Positions 44,712 to 52,599 of a stretch of 64,000 bases of DNA are shown here, piece after piece. The notes beneath the pieces are model-generated. The model ran no database searches. It saw only the letters and a program-made list of their open reading frames with translations, and was not told where the DNA came from. The stretch is taken from assembly GCA_002438565.1 (NCBI GenBank), contig DJPN01000006.1, forward strand, positions 1 through 64,000, written 5' to 3'. Position numbers and translations under genes: made by a program. This DNA is from Alphaproteobacteria bacterium UBA6411. GTDB lineage: Bacteria > Pseudomonadota > Alphaproteobacteria > CAAGCB01 > CAG-977. Every line of letters starts with the position of its first letter. The stretch's first letter is position 1.

Positions 44712-45458
44712 TTACGCTTCATCTTTCAGACGGACGTACAGATAGGCCAGAAAAGCCGCCTGCATCATCACGGAAACAAACAAGCTTAAAACCGCCAAAA
44801 AGTTGCCGAACAAAGGCCCGACGGGAAGAGTCGACGCCACCGTCACCGCAACCAGCAAAGGCGCGACGGAAATCAGCAGGTAGTACAGGCTCAGCAGCAA
44901 GCCGCACCCGCTTGTCATTTTCCAGCTGTGCAACAGCCGCGCGTTGTCGCCGGCGACGGCCGCGCTCAAAGCCAACCCTTGACGAATGACAAAGTACGGA
45001 ACCAGCATTGCCGCTATCGTCAGCGTCACGGAAAAACCAAACGGAGGAAACGTCAAAAACGTCGACATCATATAAAGTCCCGCATAAGACGCCGCCACGC
45101 TTGCCGCAATGGCGAACAGCACGCTTTTCGCGAAAACGGCGGAAAAACGCGCCGCGTCTTTGGTCAAAGCGGGGATGAACAGCGCCGCCGTCGAATCCGC
45201 AAAAAAGATTATCCTCATCGTTTTGACCATTTCAGCCGCGACCGTTCCCGCGAACACAATCAGACAAATGCCCAAAACCCACGGATTTACCGTCAAAACG
45301 AAACGCTCCGTTTCAGAAGGGCGAAGCAAAGGAACAAAATGCTCAAGCACGGCCATTCCCAGCGACACGGCCGACAGCCACGGCAAAAAGTAACGCCACA
45401 CGGATTTTACAGATAAAAACTTTATTGTTTGCCGAGCGGCTTGCATTAGCGGGGACAT
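44712..45458 (-). CDS. Polytopic membrane protein of unknown function
   Basis: The 248-residue protein has about six hydrophobic helices (roughly 24-42, 57-78, 108-130, 140-160, 185-205 and 215-240) and no large soluble domain. I recognise no family. It begins 11 bp after the dnaE stop with AGGAG before ATG 45458, so it is the last gene of the proS-lolC-lolD-dnaE run. Its location hints at nothing more specific than an inner-membrane role. Confidence 0.8.
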   Translation of the reverse strand: MSPLMQAARQTIKFLSVKSVWRYFLPWLSAVSLGMAVLEHFVPLLRPSETERFVLTVNPWVLGICLIVFAGTVAAEMVKTMRIIFFADSTAALFIPALTKDAARFSAVFAKSVLFAIAASVAASYAGLYMMSTFLTFPPFGFSVTLTIAAMLVPYFVIRQGLALSAAVAGDNARLLHSWKMTSGCGLLLSLYYLLISVAPLLVAVTVASTLPVGPLFGNFLAVLSLFVSVMMQAAFLAYLYVRLKDEA

Positions 45459-45469
45459 GGGACATTCTC

Positions 45470-48400
45470 CTAAATTTCTCTGATTTCATTGACACCGGAA
45501 CATTTACGCAGTTCGGACATCACTTCGGCGGACAAGGCATACGGCTTTTCCAGCAGCACTTCTACATCCCAATCATCGACCTGCACGACAATCCAGACTT
45601 TCGTACGTCCGAACGGCACATGCGCAAAGATGTCCTTGACCTGCCCGACAGCCTCCGGCTTGCTGATGCAGACCATCAGCCCGTCCGTCATTTTGGAAAT
45701 CAGCTCCTCCAGATTTTCGACGTTCTGCACAATCATGCGCGGAGCGTCGGCATCTTCTTTCTTTTCCGCCGTAACGCTGACAAGCAAAGGCTGTTGGGAT
45801 TTCAGCAAATCGCGGTACAAATTCAGCATTTCGGAAAAAGCCATCATTTCAAAGCCGCCCGTCGAATCAGAGGCGGAAATAAAGGCGAATTTCGTTCCCT
45901 TTTGGCTGATTTTTTCACGCACGGAGTTGACGGTCAGCGCGATTTTTGCGCGCACCTGTCCCGCCTTGGCGGCGTTGCGGGCGGTTTCGGCGTACGTCAT
46001 CGCGCGCAGGCGTTCCAAAGACGACGCGTACTTGTCCAGCGGATGCGCCGACAGATAAAAACCGATAACAGACAGTTCCGCCGCCAGCTTTTCATCCAAA
46101 TTCCAGTCTTTGGCCGGCGTCAAAGCAATCGGCGGATTTTCTTCCGTCGTTCCGCCGAACAGACTGATTTGAGAGCTGTTTTTTTCCTCGACCGCCGCTT
46201 TGGCGTGCTGCATCAGATTGGTCAAGTTTGCAAACAGCAGGCCGCGTTTTTTCTCGAAACAATCAAAAGCTCCCGCCTTAATCCACGCTTCCATTGATTT
46301 GCGGTCAAGGTTGCTGGCGTCCACGCGGCGGATGAAATCGGAAATGGATTTGTATGCTCCGTTTGCGCTGCGTTCGGCGACAACGGCGTTCGCCGTCGCT
46401 TCGCCCGACCCTTTGACCGCCGACAAAGCATAGCGCACCGCCCCGTTTTCAACCGAAAAATGCTGAACCGATTTGTTAATGTCGGGCGGCAGCAGTTCAA
46501 TGCCCAAACGAACCAGTTCGCGCTTGTACTGCGCCAGTTTGTCCGTGTTCTGCATATCGTAAGTCATGGTCGAAGCCATAAACTCGACGGGATAATGCGC
46601 TTTCAGATAAGCCGTCTGATACGTCACCAAAGCGTACGCCGCAGCGTGGGATTTGTTGAACCCGTATTCCGCGAATTTCGCCATGCGGTCGAAAATCATT
46701 TCGGCAAGGCTTTTTTCAATCCCGTTTTTCACGGAGCCCGACACAAACTTTTCGCGTTCAAGGGGCAATTTTTCCTTAATCTTTTTCCCCATGACCTTGC
46801 GCAAGCCGTCCGCGCCGCCCATCGTGTAGCCGCCCATTTTCTGGGCGATCTGCATGACTTGTTCCTGATAAATCATAATGCCGTAGGTTTCTTTGAGGAT
46901 GCCTTCCAGCATCGGATGCATATAGTCGGGTTCTTCCTGCCCTTTTTTGCGGGAAATATAGCTCGGGATGTTATCCATGGGGCCGGGACGGTAAAGCGAG
47001 ATGACCGCGATGATTTCCTCGAACGTCGTCGGCGCCAAATCGCGCAGGACTTTGCGCATGCCCGTACTTTCCAACTGGAACACGCCGTCCGTTTCAGCCC
47101 TTTGCAGCAAAGCGAACGTTTCTGGGTCTTCCAGCGAAATTTCAGAGATGTTCAGCGGCTTCTGCCCTTGCTTGACAATGCGTTCGTTGACCATGTCGAC
47201 GGCTTCTTTAATCACCGTCAGCGTTTTCAAACCCAGAAAATCGAACTTAATCAAGCCCGTCGATTCGACGAATTTCATATTGTACTGTGTCACAGGCAAT
47301 TCCGAACCCGAACTGACATCGCGAAACACGGGAACGATTTGGTTCAGCGGCTTTTGCCCCACCACGACGCCCGCCGCGTGGGTCGACGCGTTGCGGTACA
47401 GTCCCTCCAGCTTTTCAGCCAAGGAAAGCAAGCGGTCGACGCCCGCGTCGTCTTTGCGCCAGCGGGCGAATTCGGGTTCGGAATCATACGCGATTTGCAG
47501 CGTCATTTTCGGATCGGGCGGCACCATGCGCGCCAGCTTGTCTGCGACAAAGTCCATTTGCAGCACGCGCCCGACGTCGCGAATGACGACTTTCGCCTGC
47601 ATTTGACCGAACGTGATGATTTGCGCCACGCGGTCGTGTCCGTATTTGTTGCGGACGTATTCAATCGTTTCGCCGCGGCGCGTCTGGCAAAAGTCGACGT
47701 CGAAGTCGGGCATGTTCACGCGTTCGGGGTTCAAAAAACGTTCAAACAGCAAATTGAACCGCAAAGGATCCAAGTCCGTAATCGTCAAAGACCACGCCAC
47801 AACGGAACCCGCGCCCGAACCGCGCCCCGGTCCGACGGGAATGCCGTGCGCTTTCGACCACGCGATAAAGTCCGAAACGATAAGGAAGTAGCCCGAAAAC
47901 TTCATTTTGATAATGACGGACAGTTCGTATTCCAAACGGTCGTAGTATTTCTGCCCCGCCTGTTTTTTGTCCTCGTCGGTCATATCGGGGGTGAAAACGT
48001 GAACTTCCAACCGTTTGACCAGCCCCGCGCGCGCCCTTTTTTGGACGGTAACGGCTTCCTGCAGTTCGCCCAAAGTGCGCGAATCCAGCTGTTCCTGCAC
48101 CGTTTTTCCCGTTTTCGGGTCGTCGGTCAGATAGCCGCGGATTTTGTCGTACATTTCTTCGCGCGCTTTTTGAATGTCGTCGCCGACGGGTTCGCAGTCG
48201 GGGTAAATCGGCAAAGCAGGCGGCTGAAATTCCACCATAAAGCCGCAGCGTTTCGCAATGTTGACAGTGTTTTCAATCGCTTCTGGCAAATCCTCGAACA
48301 GCTTTTTCATTTCGTCGGGCGATTTGAAGTAGTATTCGGGATTCAAGCGGCGGCGGTCGTTGACAATGACGTGTGTTTTGTCTTTGATGCACAGCAGGGC

Positions 48401-49087
48401 ATCATGCGCTTCAAACATGTCGGGCGTGGCGAAAAACACTTCGTTCGTCGCGACCAAAGGCACGTTGTATTTAAACGCCAAATCCAAAAAAGCCTGTTCG
48501 GTCTTTTCCTCGTCCGCCGTGCCGTGCCGTTGGATTTCCATGTACAGACGGTTCGGGAAAGCGTCCATCAAAAGCTTTAACGCTTCCTCGGCTTTTTCCT
48601 TTTTGCCGGCCAGCAGAAATTTACCGACGGGACCGTTCACCCCTCCCGTCAGACAAATCAGCCCGTCCGAAAATTCCTTGAGCTTGTTATACGGCACGTG
48701 CGGGCTTTCGTTGTCGGGCGTGAACATGTACATCTGTTCGGACTGCAGGCGCAGGCTGTTGTATCCCGCTTCGTTTTGTGCGTACAAAACAATGTTGGAC
48801 AGAGCGTAATCGGGATCTTTGGCGGTAAAGCGTTTTTCCTCCAGCCCGATGTCGATGGCGGTCTGCACGCCGATAATCGGCTGAATCCCGTGCGCCGCAC
48901 ATTCCGTCGACATTTCAAACGCGCCGCACAGGTTGTTCGTGTCCGTCATCCCGACCGCGGGCATGGCGTATTTTTCGCACAATCCCGTCAGCTTTTTGAC
49001 TTTGACCGCGCCCTCCAGCAGGGAATAGTTCGTGTGAACGCGCAGGTGGATAAAGTCCGCGGGGGGAGTCCGCACCTCGTCGGTCAT
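45470..49087 (-). CDS. dnaE: DNA polymerase III alpha subunit
   Basis: The replicative polymerase is 1205 residues long. The N-terminal PHP domain begins with FIHLRVHTNYSLLEGAVK, and the polymerase active site has GPGRGSGAGSVVAW and the catalytic aspartates in NMPDFDVDFCQTRRG. Helix-hairpin-helix, OB-fold and C-terminal tau-binding regions follow. It starts 3 bp after the lolD stop, a linkage common in Alphaproteobacteria. Confidence 0.98.
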   Translation of the reverse strand: MTDEVRTPPADFIHLRVHTNYSLLEGAVKVKKLTGLCEKYAMPAVGMTDTNNLCGAFEMSTECAAHGIQPIIGVQTAIDIGLEEKRFTAKDPDYALSNIVLYAQNEAGYNSLRLQSEQMYMFTPDNESPHVPYNKLKEFSDGLICLTGGVNGPVGKFLLAGKKEKAEEALKLLMDAFPNRLYMEIQRHGTADEEKTEQAFLDLAFKYNVPLVATNEVFFATPDMFEAHDALLCIKDKTHVIVNDRRRLNPEYYFKSPDEMKKLFEDLPEAIENTVNIAKRCGFMVEFQPPALPIYPDCEPVGDDIQKAREEMYDKIRGYLTDDPKTGKTVQEQLDSRTLGELQEAVTVQKRARAGLVKRLEVHVFTPDMTDEDKKQAGQKYYDRLEYELSVIIKMKFSGYFLIVSDFIAWSKAHGIPVGPGRGSGAGSVVAWSLTITDLDPLRFNLLFERFLNPERVNMPDFDVDFCQTRRGETIEYVRNKYGHDRVAQIITFGQMQAKVVIRDVGRVLQMDFVADKLARMVPPDPKMTLQIAYDSEPEFARWRKDDAGVDRLLSLAEKLEGLYRNASTHAAGVVVGQKPLNQIVPVFRDVSSGSELPVTQYNMKFVESTGLIKFDFLGLKTLTVIKEAVDMVNERIVKQGQKPLNISEISLEDPETFALLQRAETDGVFQLESTGMRKVLRDLAPTTFEEIIAVISLYRPGPMDNIPSYISRKKGQEEPDYMHPMLEGILKETYGIMIYQEQVMQIAQKMGGYTMGGADGLRKVMGKKIKEKLPLEREKFVSGSVKNGIEKSLAEMIFDRMAKFAEYGFNKSHAAAYALVTYQTAYLKAHYPVEFMASTMTYDMQNTDKLAQYKRELVRLGIELLPPDINKSVQHFSVENGAVRYALSAVKGSGEATANAVVAERSANGAYKSISDFIRRVDASNLDRKSMEAWIKAGAFDCFEKKRGLLFANLTNLMQHAKAAVEEKNSSQISLFGGTTEENPPIALTPAKDWNLDEKLAAELSVIGFYLSAHPLDKYASSLERLRAMTYAETARNAAKAGQVRAKIALTVNSVREKISQKGTKFAFISASDSTGGFEMMAFSEMLNLYRDLLKSQQPLLVSVTAEKKEDADAPRMIVQNVENLEELISKMTDGLMVCISKPEAVGQVKDIFAHVPFGRTKVWIVVQVDDWDVEVLLEKPYALSAEVMSELRKCSGVNEIREI

Positions 49088-49090
49088 GGG

Positions 49091-49846
49091 CTACACCTCG
49101 ACAAAGCGTTGCTTGAAAGCGATGCGGCCGCTCATCCCCAGCGTGTCCATTTCCTCCAATCGTCCGTCTTTCAGCGCGATTTTCCTGTCCATTCTGTCCG
49201 CCAAGTCGGGGTTGTGCGTGGCGATTAAAGCCGACAGTCCCGTTTCGCGCACGATGTTCATCAAAAAGCCGAACACCGTTTCAGACGTCATCGGGTCAAG
49301 GTTGCCCGTCGGTTCGTCCGCCAGCAGCATGTGCGGTTTGTTCGCCAAAGCTCTGGCAATCGCGACGCGTTGCGCTTCGCCGCCCGACAGCTGGGCGGGA
49401 CGGTGCTTCATGCGGTCTTTCAATCCCATTTTTTCCAGCAGATGCGCCGCGTATTCGGCGGATTCGCGTTTGGATTTGCCCGCAATCATCTGCGGAATCA
49501 TCACGTTTTCCAATGCCGAAAATTCGGGCTGCAGGTTGTGGTTTTGGTACACAAAGCCCAAGTATTCCCGCCGCATTTTCGTCCTTTCGTCGTCGTTCAT
49601 GTCCGAACACGGCGCGCCGTTCAAAAACACTTCGCCCTCGTCGGGGGCTTCCAACAATCCCGTAACGTGAAGCATGGTCGATTTGCCCGCGCCCGACGGT
49701 CCGACCAATGCGACCATTTCCCCATGACGGATTTCCAAATCAATGCCGCGCAGAACGTCGATAATCGTTTTGCCCTGCGTGTAGTGGCGGCGCACGTCTT
49801 TTAAAACAAGGACGGGAATCCCCGTTTGATTGACAATATCACTCAT
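49091..49846 (-). CDS. lolD: Lipoprotein-releasing ABC transporter ATPase LolD
   Basis: LolD powers release of outer-membrane lipoproteins from the inner membrane to LolA. Walker A GPSGAGKST, the family-typical YQNHNLQPEFSALENV, the signature LSGGEAQRVAIARAL and Walker B MLLADEPTGNLD are present in 251 residues. It overlaps the permease gene by 8 bp. Confidence 0.96.
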   Translation of the reverse strand: MSDIVNQTGIPVLVLKDVRRHYTQGKTIIDVLRGIDLEIRHGEMVALVGPSGAGKSTMLHVTGLLEAPDEGEVFLNGAPCSDMNDDERTKMRREYLGFVYQNHNLQPEFSALENVMIPQMIAGKSKRESAEYAAHLLEKMGLKDRMKHRPAQLSGGEAQRVAIARALANKPHMLLADEPTGNLDPMTSETVFGFLMNIVRETGLSALIATHNPDLADRMDRKIALKDGRLEEMDTLGMSGRIAFKQRFVEV

Positions 49847-51089
49847 AGCGCAAAGCCTCCACAGGGTCTAATCTTGCCGCGCGCCAAGACGGATAAATCG
49901 TCGCGGCGAACGATAAAAACAAAGCCATTGCCACAACGGCGACGACTTCGACGGGGTTGACTTCGGCAGGCAGGCGCGACAAAAAGTAGATTTCGGCTGA
50001 AAACAAATCCGTTCCCGTCAAACTTTCCAAGAAACGGCGAATATTTTCGATGTTTTCGCAGAACACAAGCCCGACCAGCACGCCGAACAAAGTGCCGAAA
50101 AACCCGATGGACGCGCCGCTCATAAAGAAAATGCGCATAATCATCCCGCGCGTCGCCCCCATGGTGCGCAACACGGCGATGTCGCGGCCTTTGTCCTTGA
50201 CCAGCATAATCAAACCCGAAATCATATTGAACGCCGCAACAACGATAATCAGCGTCAAAATCAAAAACATCACGTTGCGTTCGACTTGAATCGCGTTGAA
50301 AAACGCCGCGTTCGACCGCTGCCAGTCGTAAATCCGAAATCCGCCGCCCAGCTGCGCCGCCGCGGCTTCCTGCACGCTTTTGACCAAATCGTGGTTATCC
50401 AAAAACAGTTCCAGATTCGTCACGCCGTCGTCCATATTGAAAAATTTTTGCGCTTCGGCCAGCGGCATAAAGATAAAACCCGAATCGTATTCGTACATCC
50501 CGACGGAAAACGTCCCGCCGACGGTGTACGACCTCATTCTGGGGATTGAGCCGAACGCGGTCACCGTGCCTTTGGGCGAAATCAGCGTGATTTCCTCGCC
50601 CGCATAAACTCCGAGCTTTTGCGCCAAGCGGTCGCCGATGAATACGGTATTCGGTTCGTTGAATTCCTCCAGCCTGCCGCCGACCAGACTGTTTTTCAAA
50701 ATGTCGCGGCGGGTGAAGTCCTGCGGACGGATGCCGCGGACAATCGCGCCTTGGGCGTTGCGCACGGAGCTGACCATAACCTGCCCCTCTATCAAGGGCA
50801 TGACCATTTTGACGCCTTTGATTCGTGCGGCACGTTCAGCCAGTTCGTCATAGCCCGTCAAAACCGTGCCTTGATAGGCGTAAATTCCCAAATGACCGTT
50901 CAAGCCCAACACGCGGGAAAGGAGCTCTTGACGAAAGCCGTTCATCACGGCCATCACGATAATCAAGGTTGCAACCCCCAACATAATCCCCAAAAAGGAA
51001 AACGCCGCAATGACGGAAACAAACCCCTCTTTGCGCCGCGCCCGCAAATAGCGGAATGCAACCATTCGTTCAAACGCCGAAAAGATCAT
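49839..51089 (-). CDS. lolC: Lipoprotein-releasing system permease LolC/LolE
   Basis: The 416-residue permease has one N-terminal helix (about 25-48), a large periplasmic MacB-like domain (50-260) and three C-terminal helices, the MacB/FtsX pattern. The start FERMVAFRYLRARRKEGFVSVIAAFSFLGI (positions 5-34) is typical of LolC/E. Only one permease gene is present, so it may act as a homodimer (LolF-like) in this organism. It lies 20 bp after proS. Confidence 0.93.
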   Translation of the reverse strand: MIFSAFERMVAFRYLRARRKEGFVSVIAAFSFLGIMLGVATLIIVMAVMNGFRQELLSRVLGLNGHLGIYAYQGTVLTGYDELAERAARIKGVKMVMPLIEGQVMVSSVRNAQGAIVRGIRPQDFTRRDILKNSLVGGRLEEFNEPNTVFIGDRLAQKLGVYAGEEITLISPKGTVTAFGSIPRMRSYTVGGTFSVGMYEYDSGFIFMPLAEAQKFFNMDDGVTNLELFLDNHDLVKSVQEAAAAQLGGGFRIYDWQRSNAAFFNAIQVERNVMFLILTLIIVVAAFNMISGLIMLVKDKGRDIAVLRTMGATRGMIMRIFFMSGASIGFFGTLFGVLVGLVFCENIENIRRFLESLTGTDLFSAEIYFLSRLPAEVNPVEVVAVVAMALFLSFAATIYPSWRAARLDPVEALRYE

Positions 51090-51108
51090 CTTTCCCCCGT
51101 ACGGTTGA

Positions 51109-52422
51109 TTACTTGATCAAAAAAGCAACAGCCGCTTCGGGCGTCATTTCCATGCGTTCGCCCGTCTTGCGGTTTTTGACTTCGACAACGCCGTTCGCCA
51201 GTCCGCGCGATCCGACAATCAGCTGATACGGCAAACCGATTAAATCCATCGTCGAAAACTTCACGCCCGCGCGTTCGTCGCGATCGTCGTACAGCACTTC
51301 GACGCCCGCTTTTTGCAGTTGAGCGTACAAGTCTTCGCACGCTTTGTCCGTTTCGGCCTTGCCCGTCGTCAAGTTGACCAGTCCGACTTTGAACGGAGCG
51401 ACGGATTCCGGCCAAATGATGCCGCTGTCGTCGTGCGACGCTTCAATAATCGCGCCCATCAGACGCGACACGCCGATACCGTAGCAGCCGCCCTCGAACA
51501 AAACAGGCTTGCCGTCTTCACCCGTAACGGCGACGTTCATCGGCTTCGAGTATTTTTTGCCGTAGTAGAACACCTGCCCGACTTCGATGCCGCGCGCGCT
51601 CAACAGATTGCCGCCGACGGCTTTGGCTTCGGCTTCGTCGTATTTTTCCTCGGTCGCGGCGTACAGCGACGTCCATTTTTGGTACAGCGGTTCCAAATCC
51701 GAATCATAGTCAATGTTTTCGGACGGGATTTCCATATCCAGATACGCTTTGTCGCAGTAAACTTGTTCTTCGCCCGTATCCGCCAAAACGATGAATTCAT
51801 GGCTCAAATCCCCGCCGATGGGACCCGTGGACGCTTTCATCGGAATCGCGTGAACACCGCAGCGCGCGAACGTGCGCAGATAAGCGACGAACATTTTGTT
51901 ATAGGAATGTTTCGCGCCCTCGTACGTCAAATCGAACGAATAGGCGTCTTTCATCAAAAATTCGCGGCCGCGCATCACGCCGAAACGGGGACGGACTTCG
52001 TCGCGGAATTTCCATTGAATATTGTACAGGATTTTCGGTGCTTCCTTGTAGCTTTTCAGTTCGTTGCGCACCAAGTCGTTAATCACTTCCTCGGCGGTCG
52101 GACCGTAGACCAGAACGCGGTCGTGACGGTCGGTAACGCGCAACATTTCGGGACCGTAAGCGTCGTAGCGCCCGCTGTCTTTCCACAAATCGGACGGCTG
52201 CAAAGTCGGCATCAGCAATTCCTGCGCACCCGCGCGATCCTGTTCTTCGCGCACGATGTTTTCGATTTTTTTCAGCACGCGCAATCCCAAAGGCAGCCAA
52301 GTGTAAATTCCCGCGCTGCTTTGGCGGATCATGCCTGCGCGCAGCATCAAGCGGTGGGATACGATTTGGGCTTCAACCGGATTTTCTTTCAAAGTCGGCA
52401 TAAAATAACGGGATAAACGCAT
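51109..52422 (-). CDS. proS: Prolyl-tRNA synthetase, short alphaproteobacterial type
   Basis: The 437-residue class II enzyme begins with MRLSRYFMPTLKENP and contains motif 2 (FRDEVRPRFGVMRGREFLMKDAYSF, about 140-164) and motif 3 (GIGVSRLMGA). It lacks the 180-residue INS editing domain of the E. coli enzyme, as in other Alphaproteobacteria. I prefer ATG 52422, which has AAAGAG upstream, over the ATG at 52428. It heads the proS-lolC-lolD-dnaE run. Confidence 0.95.
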   Translation of the reverse strand: MRLSRYFMPTLKENPVEAQIVSHRLMLRAGMIRQSSAGIYTWLPLGLRVLKKIENIVREEQDRAGAQELLMPTLQPSDLWKDSGRYDAYGPEMLRVTDRHDRVLVYGPTAEEVINDLVRNELKSYKEAPKILYNIQWKFRDEVRPRFGVMRGREFLMKDAYSFDLTYEGAKHSYNKMFVAYLRTFARCGVHAIPMKASTGPIGGDLSHEFIVLADTGEEQVYCDKAYLDMEIPSENIDYDSDLEPLYQKWTSLYAATEEKYDEAEAKAVGGNLLSARGIEVGQVFYYGKKYSKPMNVAVTGEDGKPVLFEGGCYGIGVSRLMGAIIEASHDDSGIIWPESVAPFKVGLVNLTTGKAETDKACEDLYAQLQKAGVEVLYDDRDERAGVKFSTMDLIGLPYQLIVGSRGLANGVVEVKNRKTGERMEMTPEAAVAFLIK

Positions 52423-52428
52423 AGTCAT

Positions 52429-52599
52429 ACTCTTTTTTTAACACACGAAAACAACGGGCGCGGCATGCACCCTTTGGATTGAACTTTAAGCAATCCGTCG
52501 CCAATAAGCAAAGCTTTTTTAGTTTCGGCGACAAAGATTTTTAATTTGCGCCCTCTAACGCACGACCCCCGATTACAGGTCGGGGGTCGTTTTTTCATA
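52429..52599. other. Structured lon-proS intergenic with an uninterrupted short frame
   Basis: Leftwards, a 57-codon frame (52598-52425) begins two bases after the lon stop. It ends in an ATGA overlap with the alternative ATG of proS at 52428. It codes for a basic peptide with four cysteines that I do not recognise, and its start has no good ribosome-binding site of its own. Rightwards the same stretch has a long-range GTCGCC/GGCGAC pairing (52497-52502 with 52527-52532) and a strong terminator. It may be a leader, a small RNA on the plus strand, or a repeat. Confidence 0.35.
52562..52595 (+). terminator. Strong rightward terminator hairpin with no known rightward gene
   Basis: An 11-bp stem (52562-52572 with 52580-52590) and a seven-base loop end in T6 on the plus strand. 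Both neighbouring genes run leftwards, so it either ends an unannotated plus-strand transcript or is a palindromic repeat unit. Confidence 0.6.

Noticed and set aside
46460..48580. A 706-codon open frame on the plus strand
   Set aside because: It is antisense to dnaE, has no protein-like motifs and reflects codon bias of the true gene.
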